Origin: Phytophthora quininea
Lineage: Eukaryota > Oomycota > Peronosporomycetes > Peronosporales > Peronosporaceae
DNA length: 21,250 bases
Reading direction: 5' to 3'
NCBI GenBank assembly: GCA_011947345.1
Contig: JAAVTG010001015.1
Span: 1-21,250 of the forward strand
The translations under genes and the position numbers were made by a program. The notes under the pieces were generated by a model, which was given only the letters and a program-made list of their open reading frames with translations, did not search any database and was not told where the DNA came from. Positions 1 through 9,650 of this stretch are shown here, piece after piece (within the stretch, counting starts at the first letter, position 1; each line of letters starts with the position of its first letter).

Positions 1-110
1 GCATCTGCTGCGTACGCCTAAAGTTCAAGCCACTCAACATTGTTGCACCAGCACGCCACTCCACGCTGCAAATCCTAACTTCTGCCGCTGCCGACGGGCT
101 GCCATAAATC

Positions 111-1854
111 ATGGTGCATCGTCTCGCTCAGCTCGTCGGAGCGGCCGCCCTCGCAGCAGTCGCTGGCGCCTCAGCCGAGCCCCGCTGCTTCCCGGACGAC
201 TTCATCTTCGGGTCTGCAACGGCGTCCTACCAGGTCGAAGGCGCCGTCAAGGAAGGCGGCCGAACGCCGAGTATCTGGGACCAATTCTGTCGCGAACGCC
301 CCGGCGTCAAGTGCGCCAACGTGGCCGACGACTTCTACCACCGCTACAAGGATGACATCAAGCTCATGGTCAAGACGGGGCTCGAGTCCTTCCGCTTCTC
401 CATCTCGTGGTCGCGGGTCATGAACTGGGACCCAGCCTTGCGTGGCATGCGACCCAACCCGGAGGGCATCGCCTTCTACCACTCGCTGCTGGACGAGCTC
501 TTGGCGAATGACGTTAAGCCCATCCTGACGCTCTACCATTGGGACCTGCCACTGGAGCTGCACACGGAGCTGTCTCCGCAAGGATGGCTCAACCCAGATA
601 TCGTCCAGCACTACCTCGAGTTCGCCACACTCATGTTCCACGAGTTTGGTGACAAGGTGGAGCTCTGGACGACGTTCAACGAGCCTCTGTCGTTCACTTC
701 GAGCGGCTACTCCACCGGCAGGGAAGCGCCTGGACTCACAGGCTCCCGACGCAGGTGTACGTCGCCACGCACAACGTGCTGCTTTCCCATGCTAAGGCTG
801 TCCAGCATTTCCGAGAACTCAAGGCCTCCAACGTCATCAACGGCGACGCTCGTATCGCTATTGTGCTCAACGCCGACTACGCGTACCCTCTGGATGCTTC
901 AAACCCAGCGGACGTGGAAGCGGCCTCACGCAAGATGGAGTTCGATGTGGGCTGGTTCTTATCGCCAATTGTCTCCGGAGACTACCCCTCCGTGATGAGG
1001 AAGATTGTCGGTAGCCGTTTGCCTGTGTTTACACCGGATGAGTCTGCTCTCCTCAAGGGTCGTACGATCTCTTCATGCTCAATCACTACTCGAGTCGAAT
1101 GGCAACCGACTGCAACTCGGAGGCGTCAAATATCGACTGCGGCACCCTCGCCATCGGATGGGAGCGTGACCGTGGCGTCGATATCACACACATTATACCA
1201 GGAACTCGCCAGCGCAGCAAGAAAGCTCTCAGTGACTCACATTGCGCTTCCTTCACCGCATACCCGCCAGGATACCTCGAGACCATCAAGTGGCTCCACA
1301 AGCACGACACCAACGCCGAAATCCTCCTCACTGAGAACGGTTGGTGCGGCGATGATGAGATCGACAATCGCGACCAGCTATGGTACTTCCAGGCGTATCT
1401 GGAGCAGGTGCACAAGGCTGTGGTTGAGGAGAAGATCCCGGTCATCGGCTACACGGCCTGGTCGTTCCTGGACAACTACGAGTGGGGCTCCTACACGTCT
1501 CGCTTCGGACTCTACTACGTCAACTACACAGAGCAGACAGGGTCTCCAGACTTCTACGAGCCCAAGCCGACCGATCTGGCCCGTATTCCACGCCCGTCGG
1601 CCAAGTGGTTCGGGAAGGTGGCAAGGACCAAGTGCCTCGATGACTCGACTGCAGCTGCCGCCGGTACTGCCGCAACACCAGAACGCAGCGAGCACCACCA
1701 TCACGTGTGGCGTTGGCTGTTCGGCATTGTGGCGATTGCGGTCGTCGCGGCTGTGGTGGTGCTGGCACTGGTGTTCTTGTTGGCGAGACGTCTGTGGCGT
1801 CACTTCCGCGGCCACAGAGAGGGCGAGGCGACTGAAGGCACCCCACTACTGTGA
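111..1854 (+). CDS. Glycoside hydrolase family 1 beta-glucosidase, C-terminally membrane-anchored; frame broken twice
   Basis: GH1 retaining enzymes cleave beta-glucosides (beta-glucosidase or lactase-phlorizin hydrolase-like). The ATG at 111 opens a hydrophobic signal peptide ending near Ala22. GH1 landmarks follow in order: FIFGSATASYQVEGA (residues 31-45), FRFSISWSR, YHWDLP, then TFNEP with the acid/base Glu191 (codon 681-683). After two frame changes come MLNHYSS, the nucleophile in LLTENGW (Glu codon 1333-1335), and WSFLDNYEW with the aglycone-side residues. A single membrane helix (about 1714-1782) and a short Arg-rich tail end the protein, giving a type I surface topology. The frame shifts near 740-752 and at about 1061; one missing base at each restores a 1,746-base frame (about 581 aa), a normal GH1 length plus anchor. 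No introns are seen. It is either a recent pseudogene or an intact gene with assembly indels; I favour the latter. Family assignment is secure; the substrate is unknown. Confidence 0.9.
1714..1782 (+). other. C-terminal transmembrane helix of the GH1 enzyme
   Basis: About 23 residues of uninterrupted Ile/Val/Ala/Leu sit after a His-rich, Thr/Ala-rich linker and are followed by an Arg-rich segment. The positive-inside rule puts the catalytic domain outside the cell (or in the lumen) and the roughly 20-residue tail in the cytosol. Confidence 0.8.
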
Positions 1855-2087
1855 GATCGTCAATGTCGAGGGTCGATGAAGTGAAACACTCTGAGCGAGT
1901 TAATTAATTCAGTCGATTACTCATTTCATGGTGCTCCTACTTTCCGGCAGCGCAGACTTGTCCGCTGATGTCGCTATTCGATTATTCTCCTTGAAACTCA
2001 ACGCCACCGTGAGCCCAGCAGAGTCTTGTCAGCGGCTTCTCTGGTCTTTTCCTTCGGCTCTTTGGTGCTGAAAGCCACTCGCTGCGA
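1855..2087. other. Short intergenic region between convergent genes
   Basis: This stretch separates the stop of the GH1 gene (+) from the stop of the Argonaute gene (-). It must hold both 3' ends. I see no gene, hairpin terminator or clear polyadenylation signal. Confidence 0.6.
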
Positions 2088-5000
2088 TTAGATGAAAAAC
2101 ATGCAGTTTTTGAGATCGTTGTGGAGCTCCGTAAAGTCGAAGTTGGAGGAACTCGAGTTGAACGAGCCCACAGTGGACGCCCCATCGGATCCTTCGTTCA
2201 GGAAGAACCGAGCGCGACCAGCAACCAGGTGCGCGTAGTAGGCGGGCGTGGCGAACGACACGGAGCGCGTGCACCGCGCAAACGTGTAGCCGAGATGGTA
2301 CGTCAGCCTCTGCACGTCCTCAGCCGACATTTTGTTCTCGTCGTGCAGTACCGTGTAGTGGCACGGCACACTCGTGCCCTGGATGCCGCTGTGGCCATAG
2401 AGGAAGAAGTCAAAGCGGTGCGAGTCGACAATGCCCGTGTCAATGACCGTTCCTGGGACCACATTGCCCTTGCGATCTCCGTCTCGTTGGTTTAAAGGGA
2501 AGGCGCGCATGTGGTGGCGCTTGTTCACGATGATGAACGTTACAGGAGGGTTGTAGCCTTCCGAGATCATCTTGAAGGCCTTGCGCAGAGCACGCATCTC
2601 CGTCTGCAAGATGTCGTAGAACTGACCTTCACTGACTCCGTCTCGGTAGTAAATGACGTGCTCAGGCTTGCGGCTCGTGTTCTGGTAGAAGGCCAAGAAG
2701 AGATCGCGAAGCATGTGAGGCAGCAGCTGAATGTCACTGGAAGCCTTTTGCGCAGCCACGCGGGCGACATACTTCGCCGAAAAACGATCCAGAGACGCAA
2801 CAACCGAAGCAATGGACGGTCGAGACCCCATGCCAGAGCGTGGGTGCTCCACATCAGCGCCAATGATGATCGTTGGCGCCGAGCTGACGAGCGGAAGCGG
2901 CTCACGCAAGACCGAGTTCTTGCCGCTCAGCTTCATGTTGATCTTCAAGCAAACATTGGCACAGTACTGAGGCTTCGCACTGCGGACATTCGACGACACG
3001 ATGCATTGGCTGGGGACGCCCAGCACAGTGTCCGACATGCGCTTAATGTCGCCGTACGACCCCACGCTCTTGTCTTGCTTGATCACCATGATCAACTGTG
3101 GTGGGCCCTGATTGCGTCTCTCCAGGTCCTGGAAGCACATCTTCATGAGCTCTTCCACCTGAGCACCGCGGTGTTGGTCCTGGTGGATAATGGGCGGGTT
3201 ATTGTCTTGGATGATTAGACCGCTCTTGCTGGCCATGTCAACCATATTACGCACGAAGCCCGACACGTCGCGCTCGCCAATGTTGGCATTGATCACGACG
3301 CCCCAGTTGCGGAGCGTAGCGCCCTCGACAAAGCGCTTGTCACGCAAGTTCCATTGACCACCGGAAGGGCGCTCCGACACGTTCGCGTACTGGACGTCCG
3401 GCGGATCCATCACACGAGCATCAGTAGCCTCCAGGCGCTGTTCAATTTTCATACCAAACGCTGCCAAGTACGGATCATTCTCGAACCCAGCCTGACGAAC
3501 CTGGTCGATAATCGTCTCTTGGCGAGCTCGAGGAGGCTGACTGGTCTGGCGGATAATCTCTGCAGTGTCCAGGTCGTTGATGTTCGCGCAGCGCTGTCCT
3601 GGGGCCACCTCGCACAGCTCGATTGGCAGCCAGTTTTCTTTGCCGGGTCTCTTGCTGCCCACGTTGACCAAAGGCAGCTGAGGGTAACGGAGCTGCGTGT
3701 TGTATCGCTTGCTGAAGTAGTCGGCAACAGATATGTTCTCTCCCTTGATATTGACCATCGTCTGGTCAGCTGGCTGGGCGCTCACTCCGAAGATGGCTCT
3801 CTTGCGGTCTTTGCGGTGGGTGGGGACACCTCGATCTTGCGCAAGGCACGAGCTAGTACCTTCGCGTCACGGTCGCTGATTGTGCGGACGTCGTTGGCTG
3901 AGCGAAGGTTTAACGCTGCCAGCACAAGTTCCATGAGCTCTTTGGGAGCGTAGAACACAGTCGCAGCCTGATCCACGTTCATCAGCAGCTTCCGGTCGGC
4001 CACTCGAATGGCTTGGTGGTAGCCCCAGCACAACTCCTTGCCGCCCTTCAATGGGAACGTCTTCTTCATGGTGAAGAAGTTGCGTCCAACAGCAATTAGA
4101 CGCTGAGCACCAAGATGACGCGCTGCAACGTCCAGGGCTTGGAGAACCGGCATGACATTGACGTCTGGGTTCGAGTAGTAGTCCTTCAACGAGCTGGTTG
4201 GGATCGATTCCGCGAGCTTCATCTTCACCACAAAGGTCCGAGGCCTGAAACCTCGACGTGGCGGTTGGCCAGGAGCAGCGGGGGCCGGGGGCGCCGGTGG
4301 AGTTCCATCCGGGTTGACTTCAACGAAAGTCTTGGCCTGAGCGTCCCATGGCAGCATTTTCGGAGCGTACAGCGCTGACATGCCGTCGTGCACCACTCGA
4401 ATCCCGCCAAACTCTGTCTCGTATTGACGAAGCGCAGCGTTGATGATGTTGCGCACTAGAGCACGTGGCAAAGGTCGCTCTTGGCGCTGATCACGCTTGG
4501 GTGGGGCGGACACGTCGCTCATTTCGACGTCCTTGTCTTCCATCTTCTCTTCTTTGCCCTCCTGCTTGCCCTCCTCTTTGCCTTCCTGCTTCGGCTCGTC
4601 GCCCATCGTCTCGTCCTTCTGATCGGCACCCGACGGACCATACTTGGAGTCAGCGGCGAGATCGGGCGAGCGCTCGACATCCACATGGTACTTGAAAATC
4701 TCCGGCGGTAGCGAATCCACCGACACGCCGAAGTAGTTGACATTCAACTGCATGGTCTTACCACCGCGTGCAATTCCGGGACGACGGCAAATGAGAAACT
4801 CTTGTTGCAGATCTGGGTCTTCAGCACTGACCTCGTGGATCCCAGCGCGGCCGCTCCACTCTTCCTGGAGACGCGGGTCTGCGATGGGGTCGCTGATGGT
4901 TTCGTATCCAGAGCCCGTGACCACACCGACACCAGGTCCCGATTCACCGCGGCCCCCACCACGGCCTCCGCCGCCACCAAAGCGGCCTCCACCACGACCA

Positions 5001-5947
5001 CCGCCATATCCACGGTCTCCACCACGGTCACCTCCGCGATCTCCTCCACGACGGTCACCTCCGTGGTCATCACGGCGTGCGTAGCCGCGATCTCCACCGC
5101 GATCACCACGGTCTCCGCCGCCGCCGTAACCACGGTCACCTCCTCCTCCTCCTCCTAGCCACGGTCGCCTCCTCCTCCTCCTCCTCCTCCATAGCCACGG
5201 TCGCCTCCTCCTCCTCCTCCTCCTCCATAGCCACGGTCGCCTCCTCCACCTCCTCCTCCATAGCCACGGTCTCCTCCTCCTCCACCGTAGCCACGATCAT
5301 CACGGGCGCCTCCTCCTCCACCATAGCCACGGTCGTCACGTCCACCGTATCCACTTCCACCACCTCCGCCGTAGCCTCGATCGTCGCGACCACCATAGCC
5401 CCCGCCGCCACTTGCGTAGCTGCTGCTGCCACCGCCGTAGCCTCCACGCTCATCATACCCGCCACGGCTTTGGTCGTAGCCCCCAGACGACGAGCGGCTA
5501 TAGCCTTGCTCTTCGCCACCCGAGCCGCCGTAGCCTCCTCGGCTGTCGTAGCCCCGCCTCCGTATCCTCCTCCGCCAGAACCGTAGTCGCCAGCTCCTCG
5601 GCTCGAGTCGTACCCTCTCGAGCCAGAGCCAGAGCCGAGCCCTCCGCCGCCACCACGACTGTACTCGTCGTAACCTCCAGAAGAGCGTGAGGCGTAGTCG
5701 CCTCCTCCGCCGCCGCGGGAGTCGTAGCCTCCTCGTTGATCGTACCCCCGCGCTGGTCGTACCCCCGCGTTGATCGTACCCCCGCGTTGGTCGTACCCTC
5801 CGCGCTGGTCGTAGCCGCCGCCACCGCCGCCACTGCCGCTGCTGCTTGGGCGGTTCGGATCGTCATATCCGCGTCCGTGGTCGCCGCCTCGCGAGCCATA
5901 GCCGCGCTGGTCGCCGTAGCCGCCGCCCCGCCGCCGCTGTAGCTCAT
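2088..5947 (-). CDS. AGO1: Argonaute protein with RGG-rich N-terminus (AGO1-like); several frame breaks
   Basis: Argonaute binds small RNAs and silences matching transcripts or chromatin. Reading from ATG 5947: a Gly/Arg/Tyr-rich RGG domain (5937-4925, about 340 aa); the N domain (RRPGIARGGKTMQLNVNYF at about 4789); a Lys/Glu-rich insert (4621-4493); linker L1 (LLMNVDQAATVFY); PAZ (to PIELCEVAPGQRC near 3590); MID with the 5'-phosphate pocket (YGDIKR, TVLGVPSQC, CLKINMKLSGKN); and PIWI. Catalytic residues are Asp (codon 2855-2853, GADVEHP), Asp in YYRDGVSEGQF (2642-2640) and His in YYAHLVA (2231-2229). The glutamate-finger position seems not to be Glu. The stop is TAA at 2090-2088. Seven inferred single-base losses (5935-5919, three C5 runs at 5745-5783, 5552-5555, 5157-5155, 3822-3825) restore one frame of 3,867 bases, about 1,288 aa. 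The PAZ-MID-PIWI portion is long and highly conserved, so the gene is probably functional. Confidence 0.93.
4493..4621 (-). other. Lys/Glu-rich low-complexity insert in the Argonaute N domain
   Basis: About 43 residues made of repeated KQEGKEEG-like blocks, then an acidic patch (MEDKDVEMSD), lie between the conserved N-domain strand FKYHVDVE and the segment PLPRALVRNII. Canonical Argonautes have a short loop here. It is probably a disordered surface loop; its function is unknown. Confidence 0.75.
5158..5289 (-). repeat. Tandem minisatellite inside the RGG domain (36, 36, 33 and 27-base units)
   Basis: Units begin (on the + strand) with GCCACGGTC at 5158, 5194, 5230 and 5263, with lengths 36, 36, 33 and 27 bases. 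All are multiples of three, so length change keeps the frame. Each encodes DRGYGG followed by a Gly run of variable length. More diverged units extend to about 5400. Confidence 0.85.
5745..5799 (-). repeat. Three 17-base repeat units that shift and then restore the frame
   Basis: The C5 runs at 5745-5749, 5762-5766 and 5779-5783 (+ strand) are exactly 17 bases apart, while flanking related units of the YDQRGG type are 18 bases. Three 17-mers total 51 bases, so the frame is lost for about 15 codons and then recovered. Either three G6 runs were each read as G5, or a 17-base unit really was amplified. Confidence 0.75.
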
Positions 5948-7366
5948 GTCACGGCGATGTGTGGGGAGTTCGCTCGAGATCTGCGCAGGATGCGGAATGG
6001 TCCTGGCCGTATCTTTTATCGGCAAGTTGAAGCGCTTACAAATAGCAAGACAAACCGGGTGCATACAAAAGCAAGATACATGGAAAGAGGTCCAATAATT
6101 ATTGCCAACGGCCCCGTTGGAAAGCACCACCCACGATGGTCCAGTACAGGTCGATCACCAGAAATTGTAGCTTGCTCTGTCGAGCCGGATGAAACGTGAC
6201 TCATGTTCTTTACAATCTCTGTAAACATACGCTCCAAGGACGACCTGGTGAGCCCGCCATCTATACTTTGCTGCCTGCTGTCTGCTTTTGCTAACTAGTG
6301 CCTTTTAATTTATTATGCAGTTGCACGAAGAAGAACGTGGTGCCAGCGTGTTCAACGCGTACGAGCTCGCCAATAAATAAATAATAACTAAGCTTTATGA
6401 TGAAATGCTGACCCAAGTAGCGCTGGACGTCATGCTAGGAAACATACCATCGCCAACTTTAACTACAATTCGTCAGCTGGATAGAATCGTTTGTGTAGGC
6501 ATAGCGTGGACTATAAGTAATACTTAGGGAGGATAGAATAGTTTTCTCAATCTAACGAGCAATTCCAATGTACACATATGAAATTCATCGCGACAACTCC
6601 GCCTAGCTAGGACCTTGCTCGGATATCTGCTGTGAGATTTAGTGACGGTATACTTGAACGAGCGGCGGCGTTCTCGCTGCTATCTCTGCGACGATGTTTG
6701 CTCCCTCAAAGGCAGTTTGGTCACTTACTTACATGTACATCTGGACCGTCTTGGTCCACGTAGACCAACACTGTCTGAATCCGAGACACACGGACCCACA
6801 CAAGGCCCAACCCGTTACCACCGCTGCCGAGGACTTGCTAGGTTACTGTGACAACTATTTGCAGTTGCGTGTTAATTGTATTAGCTCCATTTTTTTACAC
6901 GTCCGTGCCACAGTGTCATGTGTTCCGGCGTGAATTCTACGAATTACTTCAGCTTGTTTTATTTTCACACTTCTATCACGTGATGGCCAACGAGCACAAA
7001 ACGCTGAAAGCTGTGTCGGGTACACAGCCAGTGCGGCGTGGATTTGTGGAGAATGAGACTGTTACTGAGTTGCGAGTTGTTTAGTGTTGGGTGGTCTGGA
7101 CTGGGAAGTGCTGAGTGCACTCTGTCCCGGGCCTAGCTACCCTTGGGCAAGTTACCACGACCAATTTGTATGTGATCAAATGTCTACCGCGAACGTACAA
7201 TGCCCCCAACGAAGCTGCAACCCAATACACCCAGAGTCTAATCCTGATATCTTACGCGATCCCGAGTTTCAGTCGACTATTCCTGAGACTCGGCCCGATA
7301 ATCCCAATTTCCAGAAGTTCTGTTCCACATGGTGCGAAGTCCCGATGATGGAATACTCTGAAGCCC
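5948..7366. other. Gene-poor region upstream of Argonaute
   Basis: This holds the 5' flank of the Argonaute gene and then moderately AT-rich sequence. A CCAAT element lies at about 6092-6096 on the + strand. I found no convincing Inr/FPR core promoter. ORFs of 70-80 codons (for example 6848-7084) show no recognisable domain and are not called as genes. Confidence 0.5.
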
Positions 7367-7406
7367 AGATTTCCGGATTTCCGAGATTCCGACTTTCCGA
7401 GTTTTT
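7367..7406. repeat. Five degenerate 8-base tandem units
   Basis: Successive octamers starting at 7367, 7375, 7383, 7391 and 7399 follow a purine-led pattern ending in TTTCC or ATTCC (AGATTTCC, GGATTTCC, GAGATTCC, GACTTTCC, GAGTTTTT). Similar TTCC/GGATTCC words recur irregularly from 7260 to 7910. Confidence 0.6.
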
Positions 7407-7517
7407 GAGTTGACAATGGATACCCGGACATACGAGACCAAGTACCGTGGAACAGGTAAAGCTCTGAGAAGGCGACATTACATTTCTGAGTTTCCCAGTT
7501 CCTGGATTGCCACTGCG

Positions 7518-7621
7518 AAGGGTCGCCTGAGATATTTTGAGATTTTTGCTAAGGGTTATCTGCCACCAAGGGTCGTTTGGGATCTTTGATCCAGAGGGCA
7601 CCGCCAAGAGTCGCCTCCGAT
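7518..7621. repeat. Three imperfect 16-base repeats of the AAGGGTCGCCTGAGAT type
   Basis: Related 16-mers lie at 7518-7533, 7568-7583 and 7606-7621, all sharing AAG-G/A-GTCG then GAT at the end. The spacing is 50 and 38 bases. Origin is unknown; they lie in the same degenerate repeat zone as the octamers. Confidence 0.5.
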
Positions 7622-9239
7622 CGAGTGTCTGGCGACGCGCCGTGCTGGACGCCATACAAGACCAAGTACAAAATATCCACCACGCTGCACCACCTAAGTT
7701 CCTGGATCTTCGACCTGGCCGTCTCTCAGTGCTTGCTAGGCTTCTGGGTTTCTGCATTTACGTCGGTCCAAGTACCCAGACTACACTACCTTCCCCAACA
7801 ATCAACGCGGTAAACGGTGCCCCGAGGTTAATCGAACCTCTAGGGATTGCACTAGGTACACGCCAACCCGGAACTCTTCTCGGGATCCTGAGTTTCTGGA
7901 TTCCTGGGTGTCACGGTTCCGGGGTACTTCGATTTGCCTTCATATCCTGGGCCGCTATACACCCTGGGCGGAAAAAGGTTCACCACCTCGCCCCAAGTCG
8001 ACGTTGTATTGCTAGTGATGACACGGTATTACAACGGTATCAAATGCCACCTATCGAATGGGGTTTGCATTGATCACTAACGTACTATTGATCCTTATCA
8101 AGGATCCACCATCACTGCGTTTGGCACATCCTTTAAACGACGGGTCATTTTTCTGCCCAAACGAATCAATGCCATTCCCAGGTGGCGAGGACTCAGCTGT
8201 TGCAGTTGACTGATACACATAATGCAACTGATCATTGTACGTCGAATTATCGGCATTACTAAGTTACCGGACCCGCATACAAGCAAAAAAAAGACGCGAA
8301 ATGTTGGCAGTGCAGGTTGCCTCTACGTGACGTTCATGGAACTCTTCAACCATGGCCCGCTGTAATACAGGCATGGTCGCCTTCAAAAGAGTCGTCGATG
8401 AGGTAGCTCGAGCTCTCCACGAAGGTATGTGGGCAGTGTATCCGTTTCCAGGTGGTGTGAGGGTGATTCACATGGATCACTGTTGGAGATAGTGCTAGTA
8501 ACCGCATCGCGGCCACCTCGGGTGAGATCTGTATCTACCTGGAAACTGCCAAATATTTTTGACGAGTGGCCTGGGTGAGCTCATGGGGCTGCCACTCCCT
8601 ACAGTAGTTTGAATGTGCTACGCAGTACGGTTTAGGTTTCGTCGCAACATGATAATAGATATCACATACCATGCATGCAAATTCCTGTGCGACTATATTC
8701 GCTTGTCTGACGTGATTGTAGCCGGACCAAAGCGTTCTATGGTGTGATGGTGGCAGCCTTACAAGTCAAGGTGGTCAACACTCTCACGCAGCCATTCACG
8801 CTCGAACACGTCGCTAAATTTGAGCCGAGTGGTGGATGTGGAAGTGATGTAGCGATTAATAAATTCGCTTGGTGCCGTTGTACGTGGCAAGGACCCAATA
8901 AATACGGTTCAGTCTACGAAAAGTATCACAGAAAAGGAACCACCGGGTTAGAAGTCTAGTAGCGTTAACTAGTCATTACTGTTAGTCGCAGCTTCATATT
9001 CTGTATCATAAGCTCAAGTGACTTACCTCGTAGCGAGCAGCAAACATACCTAGTCTTTCCATGCTGCTAAATCTATCGTGATCCAAGATGTGTTTTAAAT
9101 ATTTTTTTACCTCCGTTCGGTTGATGACGTGAAAAGGCTGATAATAGCATTTTTCTACTTTTACCTCATAGCGAGGCTATACAATTTATGAGGACCACAA
9201 GTCATTTCATAGCAATACTCTATTTTCTAAAAAACAAAA
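7622..9239. other. Gene-free region with no recognisable gene
   Basis: I see no coding region I can name. A 7-base inverted repeat with a 3-base loop lies at 8090-8106 (GATCCTT/AAGGATC). A 15-base direct repeat (TTACCTC-G/A-TAGCGAG) occurs at 9023-9037 and 9161-9175. A 71-codon ORF at 8744-8959 has several Cys/Trp residues but no known motif. Confidence 0.4.
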
Positions 9240-9650
9240 TCACCATCTAGTTGTCCTAACAATCAACAAGAAACAGTAAATCAGCGGTTCCTTGCCAGCA
9301 CAGACCCCGTAGCAATCAGCTTCCAGCTTCGAAAGGATGAAGTGTTCGAAGACATTGAGGCGCAACTTTACGACGCTAGCGAAACCAACTTTCTTGTCCT
9401 AATGTTTTACATCATGTCTCATGTCACGGGTGTGGACCACCGCAAACTTCTCCCAATATTTCTCGTAATTAAATCAAGATCGCGCGCAAGCCAAGATAGT
9501 TCGCCGACTCGTCTTCCCAAACGTAAAAGAGCTGAATCTCCTACATCTTCCGCAGGACCAAGTACGAGCGGTTGGCGGTGTCGCCATCCCGAGCCAAGAC
9601 GTATTGGAAGTCGCACGTCGCGTCCGGGCCCCATCGTGCCATAGGATCAT
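9240..9650 (+). pseudogene. Possible degraded gene fragment of unknown family
   Basis: An open frame runs through 9240-9642 with no ATG at its left end. It reads through FQLRKDEVFEDIEAQLYD (from about 9321) and a Leu/Phe-rich segment into a Lys/Arg/Ser/Pro-rich tail. Near 9553-9650 a neighbouring frame becomes more protein-like (SRAKTYWKSHVASGPHRAIG). This looks like an old coding region broken by a frame change, but I do not recognise the family. The opposite strand also has ORFs here, so even the strand is uncertain. Confidence 0.25.

Larger units (their letters stand above)
4925..5937 (-). repeat. RGG/YGGG low-complexity domain of Argonaute
   Basis: About 340 codons are rich in Gly, Arg, Tyr and Asp, in units such as YDQRGG, DRGYGGGGG and GGDRGGDR. 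Such RGG tails are targets of arginine methyltransferases in other protists' Argonautes (Toxoplasma) and are needed for polysome association in trypanosome AGO1; the same role here is inference. The opposite strand reads as long Ser/Ala/Thr ORFs, which are shadows of this repeat. Confidence 0.85.

Noticed and set aside
56..62. CCACTCC as an Inr element for the GH1 gene
   Set aside because: It fits YCAYTYY, but the motif is too degenerate and no flanking promoter region follows.
2121..3953. Plus-strand ORFs antisense to the Argonaute PIWI and PAZ regions
   Set aside because: They are shadows of the conserved minus-strand frame, a common effect of GC-rich codons.
5158..5400. Regular repeats as a CRISPR array
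   Set aside because: Units are in-frame coding minisatellites without spacers, in a eukaryotic gene.
5077..5586. Long plus-strand Ser/Ala/Thr-rich ORFs over the Argonaute N-terminus
   Set aside because: They are antisense readings of the RGG-coding repeats and have no domain content.
6128..6180. CAATTTCTGG on the minus strand as an FPR for the Argonaute promoter
   Set aside because: The FPR half is only a near match and no Inr precedes it at the right spacing.
7824..7840. GAGGTT/AACCTC hairpin resembling a tRNA arm
   Set aside because: No acceptor, anticodon or T-loop sequence surrounds it; it is a chance palindrome.
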